64,000 bases of DNA, taken from the NCBI GenBank assembly GCA_002007465.1, contig LNAC01000727.1, positions 156,020 through 220,019 on the forward strand, read 5' to 3'. The position numbers and the translations under genes are program-made. Source of the DNA: Ailurus styani (lineage: Eukaryota > Chordata > Mammalia > Carnivora > Ailuridae). The notes beneath the pieces are model-generated. The model worked only from the letters and a program-made list of their open reading frames with translations, was not told the DNA's origin and did not search any database. Every line of letters begins with the position of its first letter. Within the stretch, counting starts at the first letter, position 1. Shown one piece after another: positions 24,301-36,530 of the stretch.

Positions 24301-24387
24301 CTGTATCCATTAGCAGTTCTCTCCATATCTGCTCATGTTGGTTTTAGTTAATTGTTCTATTAACTCCTTCTTGTATACTAATTATCT
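21318..24387. other. Unique intergenic DNA upstream of CLDN8, no SINE
   Basis: No gene or repeat recognised. This is the longest stretch in the window without an identified insertion and the natural place for CLDN8 upstream regulatory DNA. That role is inferred only. Confidence 0.5.
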
Positions 24388-24572
24388 AGTGTCTTAGTCA
24401 CTTCAAGATGCGTTAACAAAATATAAGACTGGGAGCTTAAATAACAAAAATTAATTTTTCCCAGCTCTGGATGCTGGGAAGTCTGAGATGAGGGGGAGAG
24501 ATGGTGGAGTTCTGGGGTGAGACTTTTGTTTTTTTTCTGGTTTGCAAATGGCCATTTTCTTGCTCTTCCTGT

Positions 24573-24626
<54 letters not shown>

Positions 24627-24799
24627 TACTCTCTTTCTCTTCTAATAAGGACACTAATTCCATCATGAGGGTGTGGAATCCTCTTACCTCTTCTAAACCT
24701 AATTAATCATTTCTCAAAGACCCCACCTCTAAAAACCACTGCTTTAAGGATTTCAAATACAAATTTTGGGAGGGAGACGAAACTGCAATCTATGACACC
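24388..24799 (-). mobile_element. MLT1-type MaLR LTR (antisense) with (GA)23
   Basis: Ends 'gtgtcttagtcacttcaaga..acaaaatataagactggga' and 'cccacctctaaaa..caaattttgggaggga..tctatgacac' match the MLT1A/B reverse complement. The centre has expanded to (GA)n at 24577-24622. Confidence 0.8.
24577..24622. repeat. (GA)23 microsatellite
   Basis: Uninterrupted GA dinucleotides inside the MLT1 LTR. Confidence 0.97.
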
Positions 24800-25361
24800 T
24801 AGATACTAGCAAATTAGACCAATTAATCCACATCCGAAAGGTCTATTCTTAATGTCTCAGGATGTCTCTTTATTGCAGGACCTCCCCCTCCCATAAAACC
24901 TCATAAATGTAAATAAAAGATAGACTGCGGGAATAATGATGACTGAAACATTTTTACCTTTCTTCTACTTTCCACCAAATTTTTAAAAATGAAAATCTGA
25001 GTTGCCTTGAATTCTGACGTATTTGGGGAAATTGGTCCATGTTCTCTTGTCTAGCCTCGTGTACGTGATGTCCCCACTAAAGGACTGGAAATCCAGGGAA
25101 ATAATTCTTTTAAAAATTAAGTTACATACTGTGCAATTTTTTTGTGTGGGAATTAATGAGTAATTTTTATGAACAGAATTGACATGAAACGCCCTAATTC
25201 TAATGAGTTGGGAAAACTTTTTCAAGGAGCTGGAATTTGCTAGTACTAACTACTGGGTATTAAATGTTGCCTGTGTCAAAGGTTCCTTAGAGGCACTAGA
25301 CCTTATGTTTTAAACATCCTAGAAAGCACCCGTTTCTAATTGAATACATTAAAACACAACA
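24800..25361. other. Intergenic, nothing recognised
   Basis: No supported feature. Confidence 0.5.
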
Positions 25362-25378
25362 GAGACTATGCCTTTTCT

Positions 25379-25578
25379 TTTTTTTTTTTTTTTTTAAGAT
25401 TTTATTTATTTCACAGAGGGAGAGAGATCACAAGGAGGCAGAGAGGCAGGCAGAGAGAGAGGGGGAAGCAGGCTCCCCGCTGAGCAGGGAGCCCGATGCG
25501 GGCCTCGATCCCAGGACCCTGAGATCATGACCTGAGCCGAAAGCAGAGGCTTTAACCCACTGAGCCACCCAGGCGCCC
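25379..25578 (-). repeat. Young Can-SINE
   Basis: Near-consensus. Perfect 17-bp duplication 'gagactatgccttttct' at 25362-25378 and 25579-25595. Confidence 0.96.
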
Positions 25579-25995
25579 GAGACTATGCCTTTTCTAAATT
25601 TACACAGCTTTTTCTTGCTGACTCCCTACAAATAGAGCCCAGATTTGGACCTAAAGCCTGAGGCTTTTCCTCTATGTCTACTATCTCCTCCTGAAAAAAC
25701 AAAACAAAACAAAACAAGATAACAACAACAAAACAAGAGAAAGAGAATGTCTAATGTTAATGAAAACAATGAAATGTGTTCAACACAGTTTTTTCCTTCC
25801 TTGCATGTTGTTGAAAACTGTTTGTAATACTAAGCGTTATGATTTTTTTTTTCAAATATCCGAGACACCGATATTTGTGTTCTATTTCTTCAGATACTCT
25901 GTTCAGAGACATTCTTACTGGGGCAAACACACCACCATTATTCCTTATTTAGAGTTTCATAGCTCCCACAATGAAGTTGCCATTGGTACTCCTTT

Positions 25996-26208
25996 TTTTT
26001 TTCTTTTTTTTTTTAAAGATTTTATTTATTTATTTGACACGGAGAGAGAGATTACAAGTAGGCAGAGAGGCAGGCAGAGAGACAGGGAGAGGAGGAAGCA
26101 GGCTCCCTGCTGAGCAGAGAGCCTGATGCGGGCCTCCATCCCAGGACGCTGAGATCATGACCTGAGCCGAAAGCAGAGGCTTTAACCCACTGAGCCACCC
26201 AGGCGCCC
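25996..26208 (-). repeat. Young Can-SINE with the 'gcgtcctgggatggagg' marker
   Basis: Long T-rich tail. Duplication 'ggtactccttt' at 25985-25995 and 26209-26219. Shares the subfamily marker with the inverted pair at 18599-18986. Confidence 0.95.
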
Positions 26209-26664
26209 GGTACTCCTTTCTTAACCAACCTCCCATTCTCATCTCCATCAATTATAGACTTAGTCATGGCATTAATTAATGAGCTAACCAATGTTGAAGT
26301 TATTTTTGGCTAAAATAAGAATTAAACAAAGTCCGTGCAGTGAAGTGAACAGCCTCAGGTACTGGTGTCCTAGGCTTATTGTAATACAGGACAATTTCCC
26401 TTTGTGTTTTGCAGAGACGTATTAGCGGCCCACAAAGGTGTGACGTCATGGTCACCTTCATTAGTTCACTACAATGCTCTTTTCAGTGACTCACTAACAC
26501 CTCTTCTACCTTTGATCAAAAGCCAAAATAAAAACAGTTTTAAGTTGCATAAACTGCATTCCACACAGTTACTTGGGGGGATTATTTGTGAAACAATTTT
26601 TTTTTTAAATCTCTTTATTTCATGTAACAATCCTTTCTGTTGGTATGTGAAGGATGATGTGCAC

Positions 26665-26868
26665 TTTTAAAAATTTTTTAAATTTATTTTTATTTTGTTA
26701 CTTAAATTAGCCAACTTATAGTACATTAGTCTCAGATGTAATGTTCAATAATTTATCAGTTGCATATAACATCCACTGCTCATTATATCAGATGCCCTCC
26801 TTAATGCCCATCACCCAATTACCCCATCTCCCACCTGCCTCCTTTTCAGCAGCCCTCAGTTTATGTGT
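26665..26868 (-). mobile_element. L1 (carnivore type) 3' end
   Basis: 'caataatttatcagttgca', 'atgccctccttaatgcccat', 'cacccaattaccccatctcc' and 'agcagccctcagttt' are the antisense L1 3' UTR. 5'-truncated; poly(A) end at left as T-rich sequence. Confidence 0.7.
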
Positions 26869-27249
26869 ACCTTTGAATGAAGAGAATGAAAGATCTATGG
26901 CAGAATTTAGACATAAAGTAATCATCTCCCTTAAGAAAGGAAACACATTTTTGGCCTGGTAGAGGCCTTAATTTGGACAGAAATAATAACATCATATAAT
27001 AGATAGGGCCTGAAAGAGCACATTTCATAATTTTATTTTGAATCCATAGTAATTTACATCAAGCTTAAGTCAGTTTACTTGCAAAAAGCAAGAGAAAAGA
27101 AAAATGCATGTAGGATAATATCATCAAAATGAGTTCATATACTTAATATAAACATTATAAGAAATATTACTTAACACTATTATGCTAATCATGAGAACTA
27201 CCCAATAATTAAGTTATACTAACAATTAAGATTGATATAATTAATTCTA

Positions 27250-27440
27250 TGATGTGACCCTCCCAATCACCTTATTAGAACAATATTATTATAGCATCAA
27301 TTTTACTGAGGAAACCAAGACTTACAAAGTTCAAATAACTCTCCCAAGGACTCACGATTAACAGGTAGAATCACCAGTGTAGGAAGTCAAGCCTTTAGAC
27401 ACCTGAGGCCATGCTTTTTACCCACTATGTCATAGATTTG
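27250..27440 (-). repeat. MIR relic
   Basis: 'ttactgaggaaaccaagac', 'caaataactctcccaagga', 'gtaggaagtcaagcc' follow the MIR reverse complement. Confidence 0.6.
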
Positions 27441-27645
27441 GCTCTAAACCTAACTCATTGCTTGCAACATTTTATAGATTTATCTCTTGCTGTTCTCTGG
27501 AATAATGCTCAGCACACTATGGGTTTTCAACAGCACTTTGAACAGGACAAAGAAAAATAAGGTGTCTCTGTTTCCTATACCAAAAGCCATTGTCCAATAT
27601 GAGAAATCATAAGACAGAAATTTATGGGTGAAAAGATCACATGCA

Positions 27646-27651
<6 letters not shown>

Positions 27652-27686
<35 letters not shown>
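27652..27686. repeat. (AC)17 microsatellite
   Basis: Uninterrupted AC dinucleotides. Confidence 0.95.
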
Positions 27687-27687
<1 letters not shown>

Positions 27688-28655
27688 CACCTTATAAGCA
27701 AACAGTGAATATGGGAGCACAAAAAATGACTTTCTCTTGTAAAGTTGGAGTTAACAGGACAGGGAAAAGTAATTAACCAGGCAAATAGAGCTAAACCATG
27801 TTACTGATTAATTTACAAAACAATTAACTTTCCACTTAAAATTCAAATTAAGATTCTGTCTGCCTTAGGCAACCAGTGTTTGCAAATTTTAATAGGGTTA
27901 GACATTAAGTGCCTTACTTAAAACCAACTTCAGACCACACGAGTAAGAATATTATTGGAATAAGCAGTGCATGGCATTCTTGGTTTCCAGTTATTTCAAA
28001 AAGACAAAAAATATTACAACATATTACAACATGCTGGACTTCGTAATATCTCTTCAAGAGAATATGAGGAAAAGTGGAAATTGTACAAATTCTCAACTTA
28101 AAGCTTTATAGAGGTTTTGTAACTTTTGCAAAATTTTCAAAATGATGTCTCAAAATATCTGCCGCACATTTCCGACTGCCCAACAAGTACACTATGCATA
28201 AGGCACCAGGTTGGAATGCAGGGATTAGGAAATATAGGTAATATCTCTGCTCATTATGAGTCTTATACGCACAGCACTGAGGGGACCAGTGGGAGAAAGA
28301 GCTGCTGAGTCAATTAACTTTGTCATATTAAACCAAATCATTAAAAAGAATAATGTCAGTCTATGATCTTACAGCTTTAAAAATACCAGATTTGTCTATT
28401 CCAGGATGATAAACAAAACTCATCCCCTAGTCCTTTTATGCATATGTCAATTGGAAGGGCTTGCAAGGACACTAGCAAATATTTCTTTTGAGGATCTTTT
28501 GATAAAGCAACTGTGTGTTTTTCTATTCTTATGGTGTTCTTGCAATGCTGCAGACCCTGGACTCCTCTAGATCAGGAGCCTTGCCCTACTTTATATTCTC
28601 AATGTTCACCGTTAGGTCAGTCCATAAAAAACACTGGATAATTAATTTTTTGCTG

Positions 28656-28844
28656 GGGCTCGTGGGTGGCTCAGTCATTACGCACCTGCCTTTGGCGCAG
28701 GTCACAATCCCAGGGTCCTGGGATTAAGCCCCACATCAGACTCTCTGCTTGGCAGGAAGCCCGCTTCTCTCTCTCCCACTCCCCCTGCTGTGTTCCCTCT
28801 CTCGCTGTGTCTCTCTCTGTCAAGTAAATAAAATCTTTAAAAAA
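28656..28844 (+). repeat. Can-SINE
   Basis: Head 'gggtggctcagtcatta'. Perfect duplication 'attaattttttgctg' at 28641-28655 and 28845-28859. Confidence 0.93.
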
Positions 28845-28859
28845 ATTAATTTTTTGCTG

Positions 28860-29689
28860 AATTGAGTCAGGGTCTTAATTTCGGTGCTGATTTGGTTGGT
28901 AGCTTTTGTTTTGTTCCATGGTAAGACATTGCTCCAATGATCTAAACCATTCTTTTCACCTTAAAAAAAGTACACTATTAACTGAACAGACAGATGAGAA
29001 GAACAGCCCATCTTCATCCCCATAAAAAAGCAGCTCCAAGGCATTTGGTACATTTTCAATGAAATCAGACAACCCTAAAAGCACTTCCAGGAGCCTGTAA
29101 ATGTTCAGCAGAAGCAAGTCAGCTGTCCCTGCTAGGCACAAAACTTTGTGGGTTCATTCAGGCTGGTATGACTTGTCTTACTTCCCCTTCTCTCCTACCC
29201 TTGTTCTTGTCATCTTTAGGATTCCCTCTATAGGGACCTGTATGTGATTATGGGACTGGCTTCTAGAAGTCTCTCTCAGACAGTTTCAGCTGGCCCTCTG
29301 GTCTGACCCTCAGCCACAGCATTTTATCTCATTCCTTTCTTAAACTGGTTGGTTCCACCTGCCAGGCCTCCCTCCAGGTCAGGGCTTAGAACAGGAAAGA
29401 GTGTCTGTACTTGGCTGCAGATTGAAACATTAGACCACAAAGGTATGAGTGGTCATCTGCCCACCTCATCCTGCACATCAGGGGACCAAAACTCCATGAA
29501 GGCTGGAGGAGCCATATCCATTCTACCCACACTTGTATCAAAGAACTCATATAGTTCTTGGAACATAGAAAGTGTTCAATATCGATTTACTATCACACAG
29601 AGAGTCCTGGAATCTCTAGCCCCAGCTCTTGGTATTTCCTTGGTGACTCTGGGTAACTAGGATACTGCAACCAAGAGAATGACTTATTG
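28860..29689. other. Intergenic, probably part L2
   Basis: A chance frame of 103 codons (29349-29660) has no motif. 29170-29340 has faint L2 wording. Confidence 0.4.
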
Positions 29690-29850
29690 CTTATTTATGT
29701 ATGTGTCTATTTTTTTACTGTTTGTTTCCTCCAATAGAATGTAAACACTGTCGGCAAAATGACTTTGTTTCATTCACTAATGTCATCTCCAACTACTAGA
29801 ACATTACCGTGATCATAGTAAGAGTTCAGGAAATTGTTGATAAACCAATA
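29690..29850 (+). mobile_element. L2 3' end
   Basis: 'actgtttgtttcctccaat', 'agaatgtaaacactg', 'actttgtttcattcactaat', 'ctactagaacattacc', 'aagagttcaggaaattgttg' follow the L2 3' terminus. Confidence 0.55.
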
Positions 29851-30498
29851 AACAAAATAATTAAAGAAAAAGCTTTAAGAGGACAGAATTTTGTTAATTC
29901 CTTCCATGTGCATTATATAACACATTCAGACTTTCTCAGGCCAATACCTAAGCAGAAAAGAATCTAAAATAATACTTGTCTTTGGCTCTAACAGACTCTC
30001 ACTATACCCTCCAGGAAGTCAAAATAGTGTCCCAGTGGACCTCTGTGTTTTGCTTCAGCTTCTGTGAGGTTTCTTAAGTATTTTCTGCCCCTCCACTTCC
30101 GTGTTCTTATTTACTCTACCTTCTTTCTTTCTCCTCAGTACACGAGTTCCCATTTTTCTACCGCTTACTCTTCTTAGTCTAATATTCCTCCACTAATTGT
30201 GGCAAATATTGGTGGACTGGGAGCCTAAGCTGCCATTCTTGTTCAATATGTAATTTCAATGTACTGGAGAATTATCGATTATAATTATTATTCTTTAAAT
30301 ATGCTAACAAAAATAGAAGATAGGATATAGAATATTAAGTAATTTATTAAAAATGAATACTCGTGTAATACGTGTTCTTTAATTTTTAAAAAGAACCTAG
30401 ATATATATTTCATGCATTCTCTCACTGGCGAAGTAAAATGTATTCCCCTGTCACTATTTAGGAATTGTTCTGGTGCCTTTGGAAACTTTTGTTCTCTC
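29851..30498. other. Intergenic, nothing recognised
   Basis: No supported feature. Confidence 0.5.
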
Positions 30499-30512
30499 TG
30501 ACCATCTCTAAA

Positions 30513-30515
30513 GAG

Positions 30516-30549
<34 letters not shown>

Positions 30550-30702
30550 TAAGAGAGTGAGACTGAGAGTGAGAGGAGAAAAGCGGAGGGAGAGGGACAA
30601 GCTGGTCCCACGGTGCGGCTTGACCCCATGACCCTGAGATCATGAACTAAGCCGAAATCAAGAGTCTGCCTCTCAACCAGCGGAGCCACCCAGGAGCCCC
30701 CC
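30513..30702 (-). repeat. Old Can-SINE with (GATT)n tail
   Basis: Tail has become a GATT/TGAT tract (about 30518-30550). Body 'gatcatgaactaagccg', head 'gagccacccaggagcc'. Diverged duplication 'tgaccatctctaaa' / 'tgatcatctttaaa' at 30499-30512 and 30703-30716. Confidence 0.9.
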
Positions 30703-30763
30703 TGATCATCTTTAAATTGGAATTCTTATGAGTTAATGATGTTGCTAGAAAGAGNTTTCTAAA

Positions 30764-30766
30764 GAG

Positions 30767-30800
<34 letters not shown>

Positions 30801-30953
30801 TAAGAGAGTGAGACTGAGAGTGAGAGGAGAAAAGCGGAGGGAGAGGGACAAGCTGGTCCCACGGTGCGGCTTGACCCCATGACCCTGAGATCATGAACTA
30901 AGCCGAAATCAAGAGTCTGCCTCTCAACCAGCGGAGCCACCCAGGAGCCCCCC
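30764..30953 (-). repeat. Second copy of the old Can-SINE (probably artefactual)
   Basis: Same SINE as at 30513-30702, offset by 251 bp. See the N-flanked duplication entry. Confidence 0.85.
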
Positions 30954-31005
30954 TGATCATCTTTAAATTGGAATTCTTATGAGTTAATGATGTTGCTAGA
31001 AAGAG

Positions 31006-31794
31006 GTTTCATTTAGAAAGAGCATCGAGCGACTTAAATAGCAGTCTCAATGGCCTCAGCCTACCTTTATCAATTTGCCTTGTTCTGACTTACTCTGAAC
31101 TCAGAAAGGAAAGGGCATGAATGTCCAGTACAGATGAGTTCATGATAAGGCTATCCGTGAGCTGTTATTGGAAACGTACTTGGGCTTCCAGTGAACGGAC
31201 TCAACTGCAACCTCGAAACAGTGATTTCGTTTGAAAATAATTAGACATTTGTATGGTTCATCATTCCTGTGTGTGTGTTTCCTTTACCTTTCCATTAATT
31301 TTGTTTCAAATTATATGCTATTTTGAACTATTTTTAGAATTAACAAAACATTAAGCATTACTAGGAGAAAATGAGCATTATTTAAATATGATTTGACATC
31401 TCATATTGTGGATGGTGGCTCTCCCAGGAATAGTAACCCAGATGTGTGTGTATGTATTTGGGTGGGAACATAAGGAATGACTTTCAGATTCTACTTTGCA
31501 GACCATACATTGGTTGAATTCTGTACATGAAAATATGTTTATATAACACACACAAAAAGTACAATTTTGAATGTAACATCTATCTAAATGCAAATATAGT
31601 TCTTACCACTCACTTGAGATTAGATTCCTTTTAAATAACTTTTGTTGATCTTCTAGCACATGCTGGAAAAATTATATATACTATTGTAATTGAATTAAGC
31701 TATTCCTTACCATTTGGAGATGGAAATTTTCCCTTTGGTCCAGATTCTAAAGCACAGACACAGACACAGACACACAAACACACAGACACACACG

Positions 31795-31836
<42 letters not shown>

Positions 31837-32697
31837 CTCCTGGTCATGAAAATTTCACAAAGGAAAGGACATTCTTTTCTCTTCACAGAGCAATTCACAG
31901 CTGACTCTCTGCAGTCATGGTGGGGAACCTCAGAACAAATAAACTTACAGTGAACAGACTTATTTAGTGAATAGAATTACTCTTAACAGTGAATAGACTA
32001 GAACACAAAGGCTGTAGCACATCTGAATTTTGACACCCCCAAGCTCTGATCTCACAGACCATTGTCTAACTTTATATCTTACCACACCTCACTCATCAAC
32101 ACATTTGTTATGTTCTGTAGACACACTCTATTACGCTTGACTCTACACTTGAAACCCCAATTACAAGGAGTCCTAAGTGTCAGACACTGATCTAAGAGAA
32201 AATATAAAATCAATCAACAAAGTTCAATTCTGGAAAAATTATCAAGTCCATTTTTTATCAACAGAGAAAATTTCCTGTTGTAAACACTCCCAGTAATGAG
32301 TAGCCTGACTCATTTTAAGTCCTTCACTTGCTTATCCCTATATGAGGTCAGCAATATCCGTTCCCCAGTGACTACAGGACCAACAAGGTCCTAAGCACTG
32401 AAGACCAAACCATGAAGAAGGCACAGTCCCTGCCTCAAGGAGCCTATGGGTTACTTAGAGGAGAACAGTTGCTGTTCGCAATGACAGTCCCCCCTCCAGT
32501 CAGTTGTAAAATCATAGGACTTATCACATGGTGTCCCAAATGCCTGCATGGACCAGGGTGAGAATAAAAAAAGAATGAGCAGGACAACTGAAGACAGTGC
32601 ATGCTCTCTGAGTGGAGAAAAACTACCTAAGTCCAGCTGATGTTTGACACCTGGGCATGCACCCTTGTGTTCCTAGAGCTCTTCATTCCCATGAAGT
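31006..32697. other. Intergenic; (CA)n at 31752-31832
   Basis: Mostly unique AT-rich DNA, with a faint MIR/L2-like block near 32340-32460 ('cagtccctgcctcaaggagc'). Confidence 0.45.
31752..31832. repeat. Interrupted then pure (CA)n microsatellite
   Basis: GACA/CA interruptions at left, pure CA from about 31799 to 31832. Confidence 0.95.
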
Positions 32698-32707
32698 CAG
32701 AAATCTA

Positions 32708-32901
32708 GGTTTTTCTTTGTTGTTGTTGTTGTTTTGTTTTAAAGATTGTATTTACTTATTTGACAAAGAGAGACACAGTGAGAGAGGAAACACAAGCAGA
32801 GGGAGTGGAAGAGGAAGAAGCAGGCTTCCCGCTGAGCAGGACCCAGGGATCGTGACCTGAGCTGAAGGCAGACGCTTAACGACTGAGCCACCCAGGCGCC
32901 C
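32708..32901 (-). repeat. Can-SINE
   Basis: T/GTT-rich tail, head 'gccacccaggcgcccc'. Duplication 'cagaaatcta' at 32698-32707 and 32902-32911. Internal deletion in the body. Confidence 0.93.
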
Positions 32902-34523
32902 CAGAAATCTACATTTTTTAATGGAACTTTCCAATTTCCAACATTGCCAAGGGTGTGGGTGCAGAACAAAACATATGGAACAAATTCAGCTTGAAGTTTA
33001 CCAGTTTCTCACCACTTGTTAAGACCCAGTGACCCCTAGGTATCACTTGCCATCAACAAAGTTCCTTCCTTGAGTGGCCACTGGCCCCACCTGGGCTTCA
33101 GTTTCTCTGTCAACGCCAGGAAAGCACAACCAGCTCGTTGCTTCCATGGAATGTTAAAAGAATTAATGGCCCTGTGAAGGACTTAGATCTTGGATAAACT
33201 GTACAAACAAACATTGTGATCTCTGATATTGTATTTCACCCTGAGGAGTTGCACTGGTTGTCTCAAGCCATGGTAATCCAGTTCTGCATGTTGCACAAAC
33301 ACAGTAGAGGACAAAGCAGTTAGAGCCACTTAATGCAACTTCTAGATTTTTCCTTAAGTAAACTTTCAATTTATTTATTTGTAAACTCCCTAAAGCAGTT
33401 TGAAAGGATCCCAAAGGAAATGTAAATCTGCTTTCAAAAAAGGTCTTCATTTTCAAAGGTAACCTTAATAATTTATGAGCTGCTCTTATTAGTTTTCCCA
33501 CGTCAAAGAAATGGCGGGGATCGGAAGTGCTGTTAAAATATTAGAAAAGGGGATGGGCCCATATGTGCTCAAATTCTCTTATGGAACATAGCATATCAAG
33601 CTTTTCCACTCTCCAAAGGGCACCAGTTTGCCTGGCAGTGAGATAACAATGGATTAGAAACCCTCTGCTGATCTTTCCACCAATTGATGATCCCTAAAAC
33701 AAGAAGTGGGTAGAGCGAAACTGGTTTCTGTAGTTTCACCTTTTCCCTAACAGAAATTCTGTTTTGATAATATTGTTGCTCAGACAAAAAACTGTATTTA
33801 CCTGTGGCAATGTATTGCATCCTTTCCCTTGTTTTTCTGGTTCTGCCAGTGCTTAGGAAACAGAAGCCAATGTCATGTGTTGTTTAGGCTGGTGGCATGA
33901 GGAATGCTCTGTTACTCAGATTCATCTTCACTGTACGTCTTTGAGGAATACGCAAGTGCTTGTGACAGAAACGTATCCCAGAGAAATTCAGATTGTCCAG
34001 TGCTGAACAGGAAAAATTAGCATATGTCAGATAAATAACACAATCCAGTCAGGTTCATCATCCAGTGATTTTTTTAAGTGTTCTCTCAAATATTATGTAT
34101 GAGGGCAATAAATTAATCTAGATCTCCTTTCCCCCCCCAAAAAATGTCATTGGACAGTTTTGGGGGTAATTAAATCTGGCTAACCACATATCTGACTCCA
34201 GAGGGTTGCGGGGGACTCTTCCCCGACTGGAAACAATTGTGTCCATCACCCAAGTTATACCGTCAGTGTGAATAAAAGATGTCCACTCTTGGATCAGACA
34301 AACACAGGCTTCTTAAGCATTTGATTCAGAACACTCTGTAGAATTGCTCCCTGATATGTATCAACTCAAGAAATAGATACTCTTACCCAAGTGCAAGAAA
34401 TGTCAAACCCTGGGAAGAAGTTGGTCCCGTGAGAACCTGTGTACTATACAGCTACTTTCACCTTATGCTAGCGTGACGTTGGTACTAATCACCTATTTGA
34501 AAAAACAAACAACCTTCCCCCCA

Positions 34524-34560
34524 AAACAACAACAACAACAAACAACAACAACAACAAAAA
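34524..34560. repeat. (CAA)n microsatellite
   Basis: About eleven CAA/AAC units with one CAAA interruption. Confidence 0.9.
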
Positions 34561-34849
34561 CCCACTGGGCTAGAGAAAAAAAATCTTAAGCTCTTCTAGT
34601 GGCATTTGTTACATTGCTCAAGATACAAAATATCCAGTCTCAGAAATGATTTAACCTTGTCATCAATGTACAAACATTAAGATAATTCGAAACTCACCTG
34701 ACAACTTTGAAGCAGAGCTAATAGAAAGGAATTTTTTTCTGTTTTCTCCTATAGTATAATAAAATTGCTATGTATACTATCTGGGTTAGGACTGAATGTA
34801 TTCCAAATAAAATTATTCTCACAGGACTGATTTATTTCACAGTTGCCAT

Positions 34850-34866
34850 ATGGTCATGATGACCAT
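34850..34866. promoter_or_regulatory. Perfect estrogen-response-element-like palindrome
   Basis: ATGGTCAT-G-ATGACCAT. The centre, 34852-34864, is GGTCA-TGA-TGACC, an exact match to the GGTCAnnnTGACC core. Lies about 13.8 kb upstream of the CLDN8 start. Function is inferred only. Confidence 0.4.
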
Positions 34867-35479
34867 CATGGGGCAATATGAACTCAGAGATAAAAGAATA
34901 TACTGGGATTAAATAAACTGAGTTTCTTGTACTCAACACTAACTTCCTTAGCGGTGTTGGAAAATAATGCAGGCTCACATTTTCATTTCCAAAACACAGA
35001 ACTAATGGTTTTGAGGTATTTGGTTATGAGTTCATCAAACTACCAGGTAAGTTTTTTTTAAGAAAAGACCCCAAAGAATTATTAAAGTGCATAACTCAAT
35101 TAATATTTAAATTTATGTCTTCTCTATAAAACTTTGCCTTGAATAACATCGTGATTTGTGTCTAGTAATGCAGGTGTAGAATTGATGAGTTTTAGCTCTG
35201 AAGAAAAGGCTGTAGCCTACTGAAAAATGACAGGATCTTCTTGGAGCCCAAGGGCGTTTCCTTAAGAAACTCAACTGCTATTGTAGTCATTAACGTTTCT
35301 AAATAACATAAAATGAAATTTGAAGTGTCATGATCTTCTCCCTGGTACTTGAACCAGTTTTAAAAAGGGCTATATGTAAATGAGACTGAATGGTACTGGT
35401 GTTTTCGTGTATAGAATGTCAACAATGGAGTGGGGATGAAGAGGGGTATCAGGAACTCAGAGCACTTAGGACTATTGAA

Positions 35480-35665
35480 ACCTACAATTTGCTAGATGCT
35501 TTGAAAGAATTACAGTCTTAATCCTTGTGACATCCCTCCAAGGTAGATATATTACTTCCACTGGGATCTAACTATAGAACTAAATGAATTCTAGGTGGCA
35601 GAGTGGGAACCCTTACTTGACTCTTTCTACTTCCGTACACTCAGTCTTCAACCTCAGTTCATTAG
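35480..35665 (-). repeat. MIR relic
   Basis: 'aatccttgtgacatccctcc', 'aggtagatatattactt', 'ggtggcagagtgggaaccc' follow the MIR reverse complement. Confidence 0.55.
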
Positions 35666-36523
35666 AAAAAAGCAACCTGAGTAACATGTTTCCTTAAAGG
35701 AATGTTCTACATTCAACTCAATGTTGCAATATCAATGTCTTAGATAAAGAATAAAATAACTTAATTTACTTTAAAAAAGTATTAAAAATTGCCTAAAAGT
35801 ATCTGAGTTTTAGATTACGGTCAAATTTGAAGGGGAAAAATCTGTTGGTGCAGTGAAATATAAAAAAAAAGATATAAACATGGAGAGACATGGGGAGAAA
35901 ATGAGACTCTGAGCATAGAGATCACAAAAATACAGACAGGAGAGAAGTGGTGTCACAAAAATAGAGGGAAAGAACAGGGAGGCACACATAGACCAGAAGA
36001 AGGCATGATGGGGTTTAACTAACACTTGCAAGCCCTGCTGGAAAGTGTCTTGCTATATTGAAAAGGTTAATGTGTGAAAAATTATATTCTCCACACTGCT
36101 TTTCTGGTTATTCTGGACATTATTTAGATTGCAACAATTGAATGAACTTGTATAAAATGTGTTTGTACAGCAGGTTACATATGAAGAGAAGGGATGGTTG
36201 CCGCATATTCTTTTTGTTGGCATCAGTAGTAAGAGGAGATATGTTTCCGGAAATGCGTTTGTAGGGGTGACTGGCTAAGGTGGAAAGAAGCTTCTAGATA
36301 CTTCAAATTTCACATCATGACAGAGGTGGTACCTCCCATGGCGGTCCAGATTTGCTCTATGGTTTAGGCGATCATTACTAAAGTCTCAGGCTTTAGTCTG
36401 TGGGGTCACTCTTTGCAACAATTCTGTGAAACGTCTCTTTCTTTGGAAACACTCTTCTGTCGACAGTGACAGTGTCAGGCGGGGATTTGCGGGCCTCGGT
36501 TATGGATTCTGACTAAGACAGAA
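35666..36523. other. Intergenic, nothing recognised
   Basis: No supported feature. Confidence 0.5.
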
Positions 36524-36530
36524 GAAGAGG

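Larger units (their letters stand above)
26220..28640. other. Intergenic; holds L1, MIR and (CA)n listed separately
   Basis: Outside those elements the sequence is AT-rich and unassigned. Confidence 0.5.
30507..31005. repeat. Direct repeat of 248 bp around a single N (probable assembly duplication)
   Basis: 30507-30754 is repeated essentially base for base at 30758-31005, including the old SINE and the same number of GATT units. The join is the N at 30755. Confidence 0.93.
32912..35479. other. Intergenic unique sequence with an ERE-like palindrome
   Basis: No gene or interspersed repeat recognised. Has a (CAA)n tract (34524-34560) and the palindrome at 34850-34866. Confidence 0.45.

Noticed and set aside
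30507..31005. Real tandem duplication
   Set aside because: Near-identity across an old SINE with an N exactly at the junction favours an assembly artefact.
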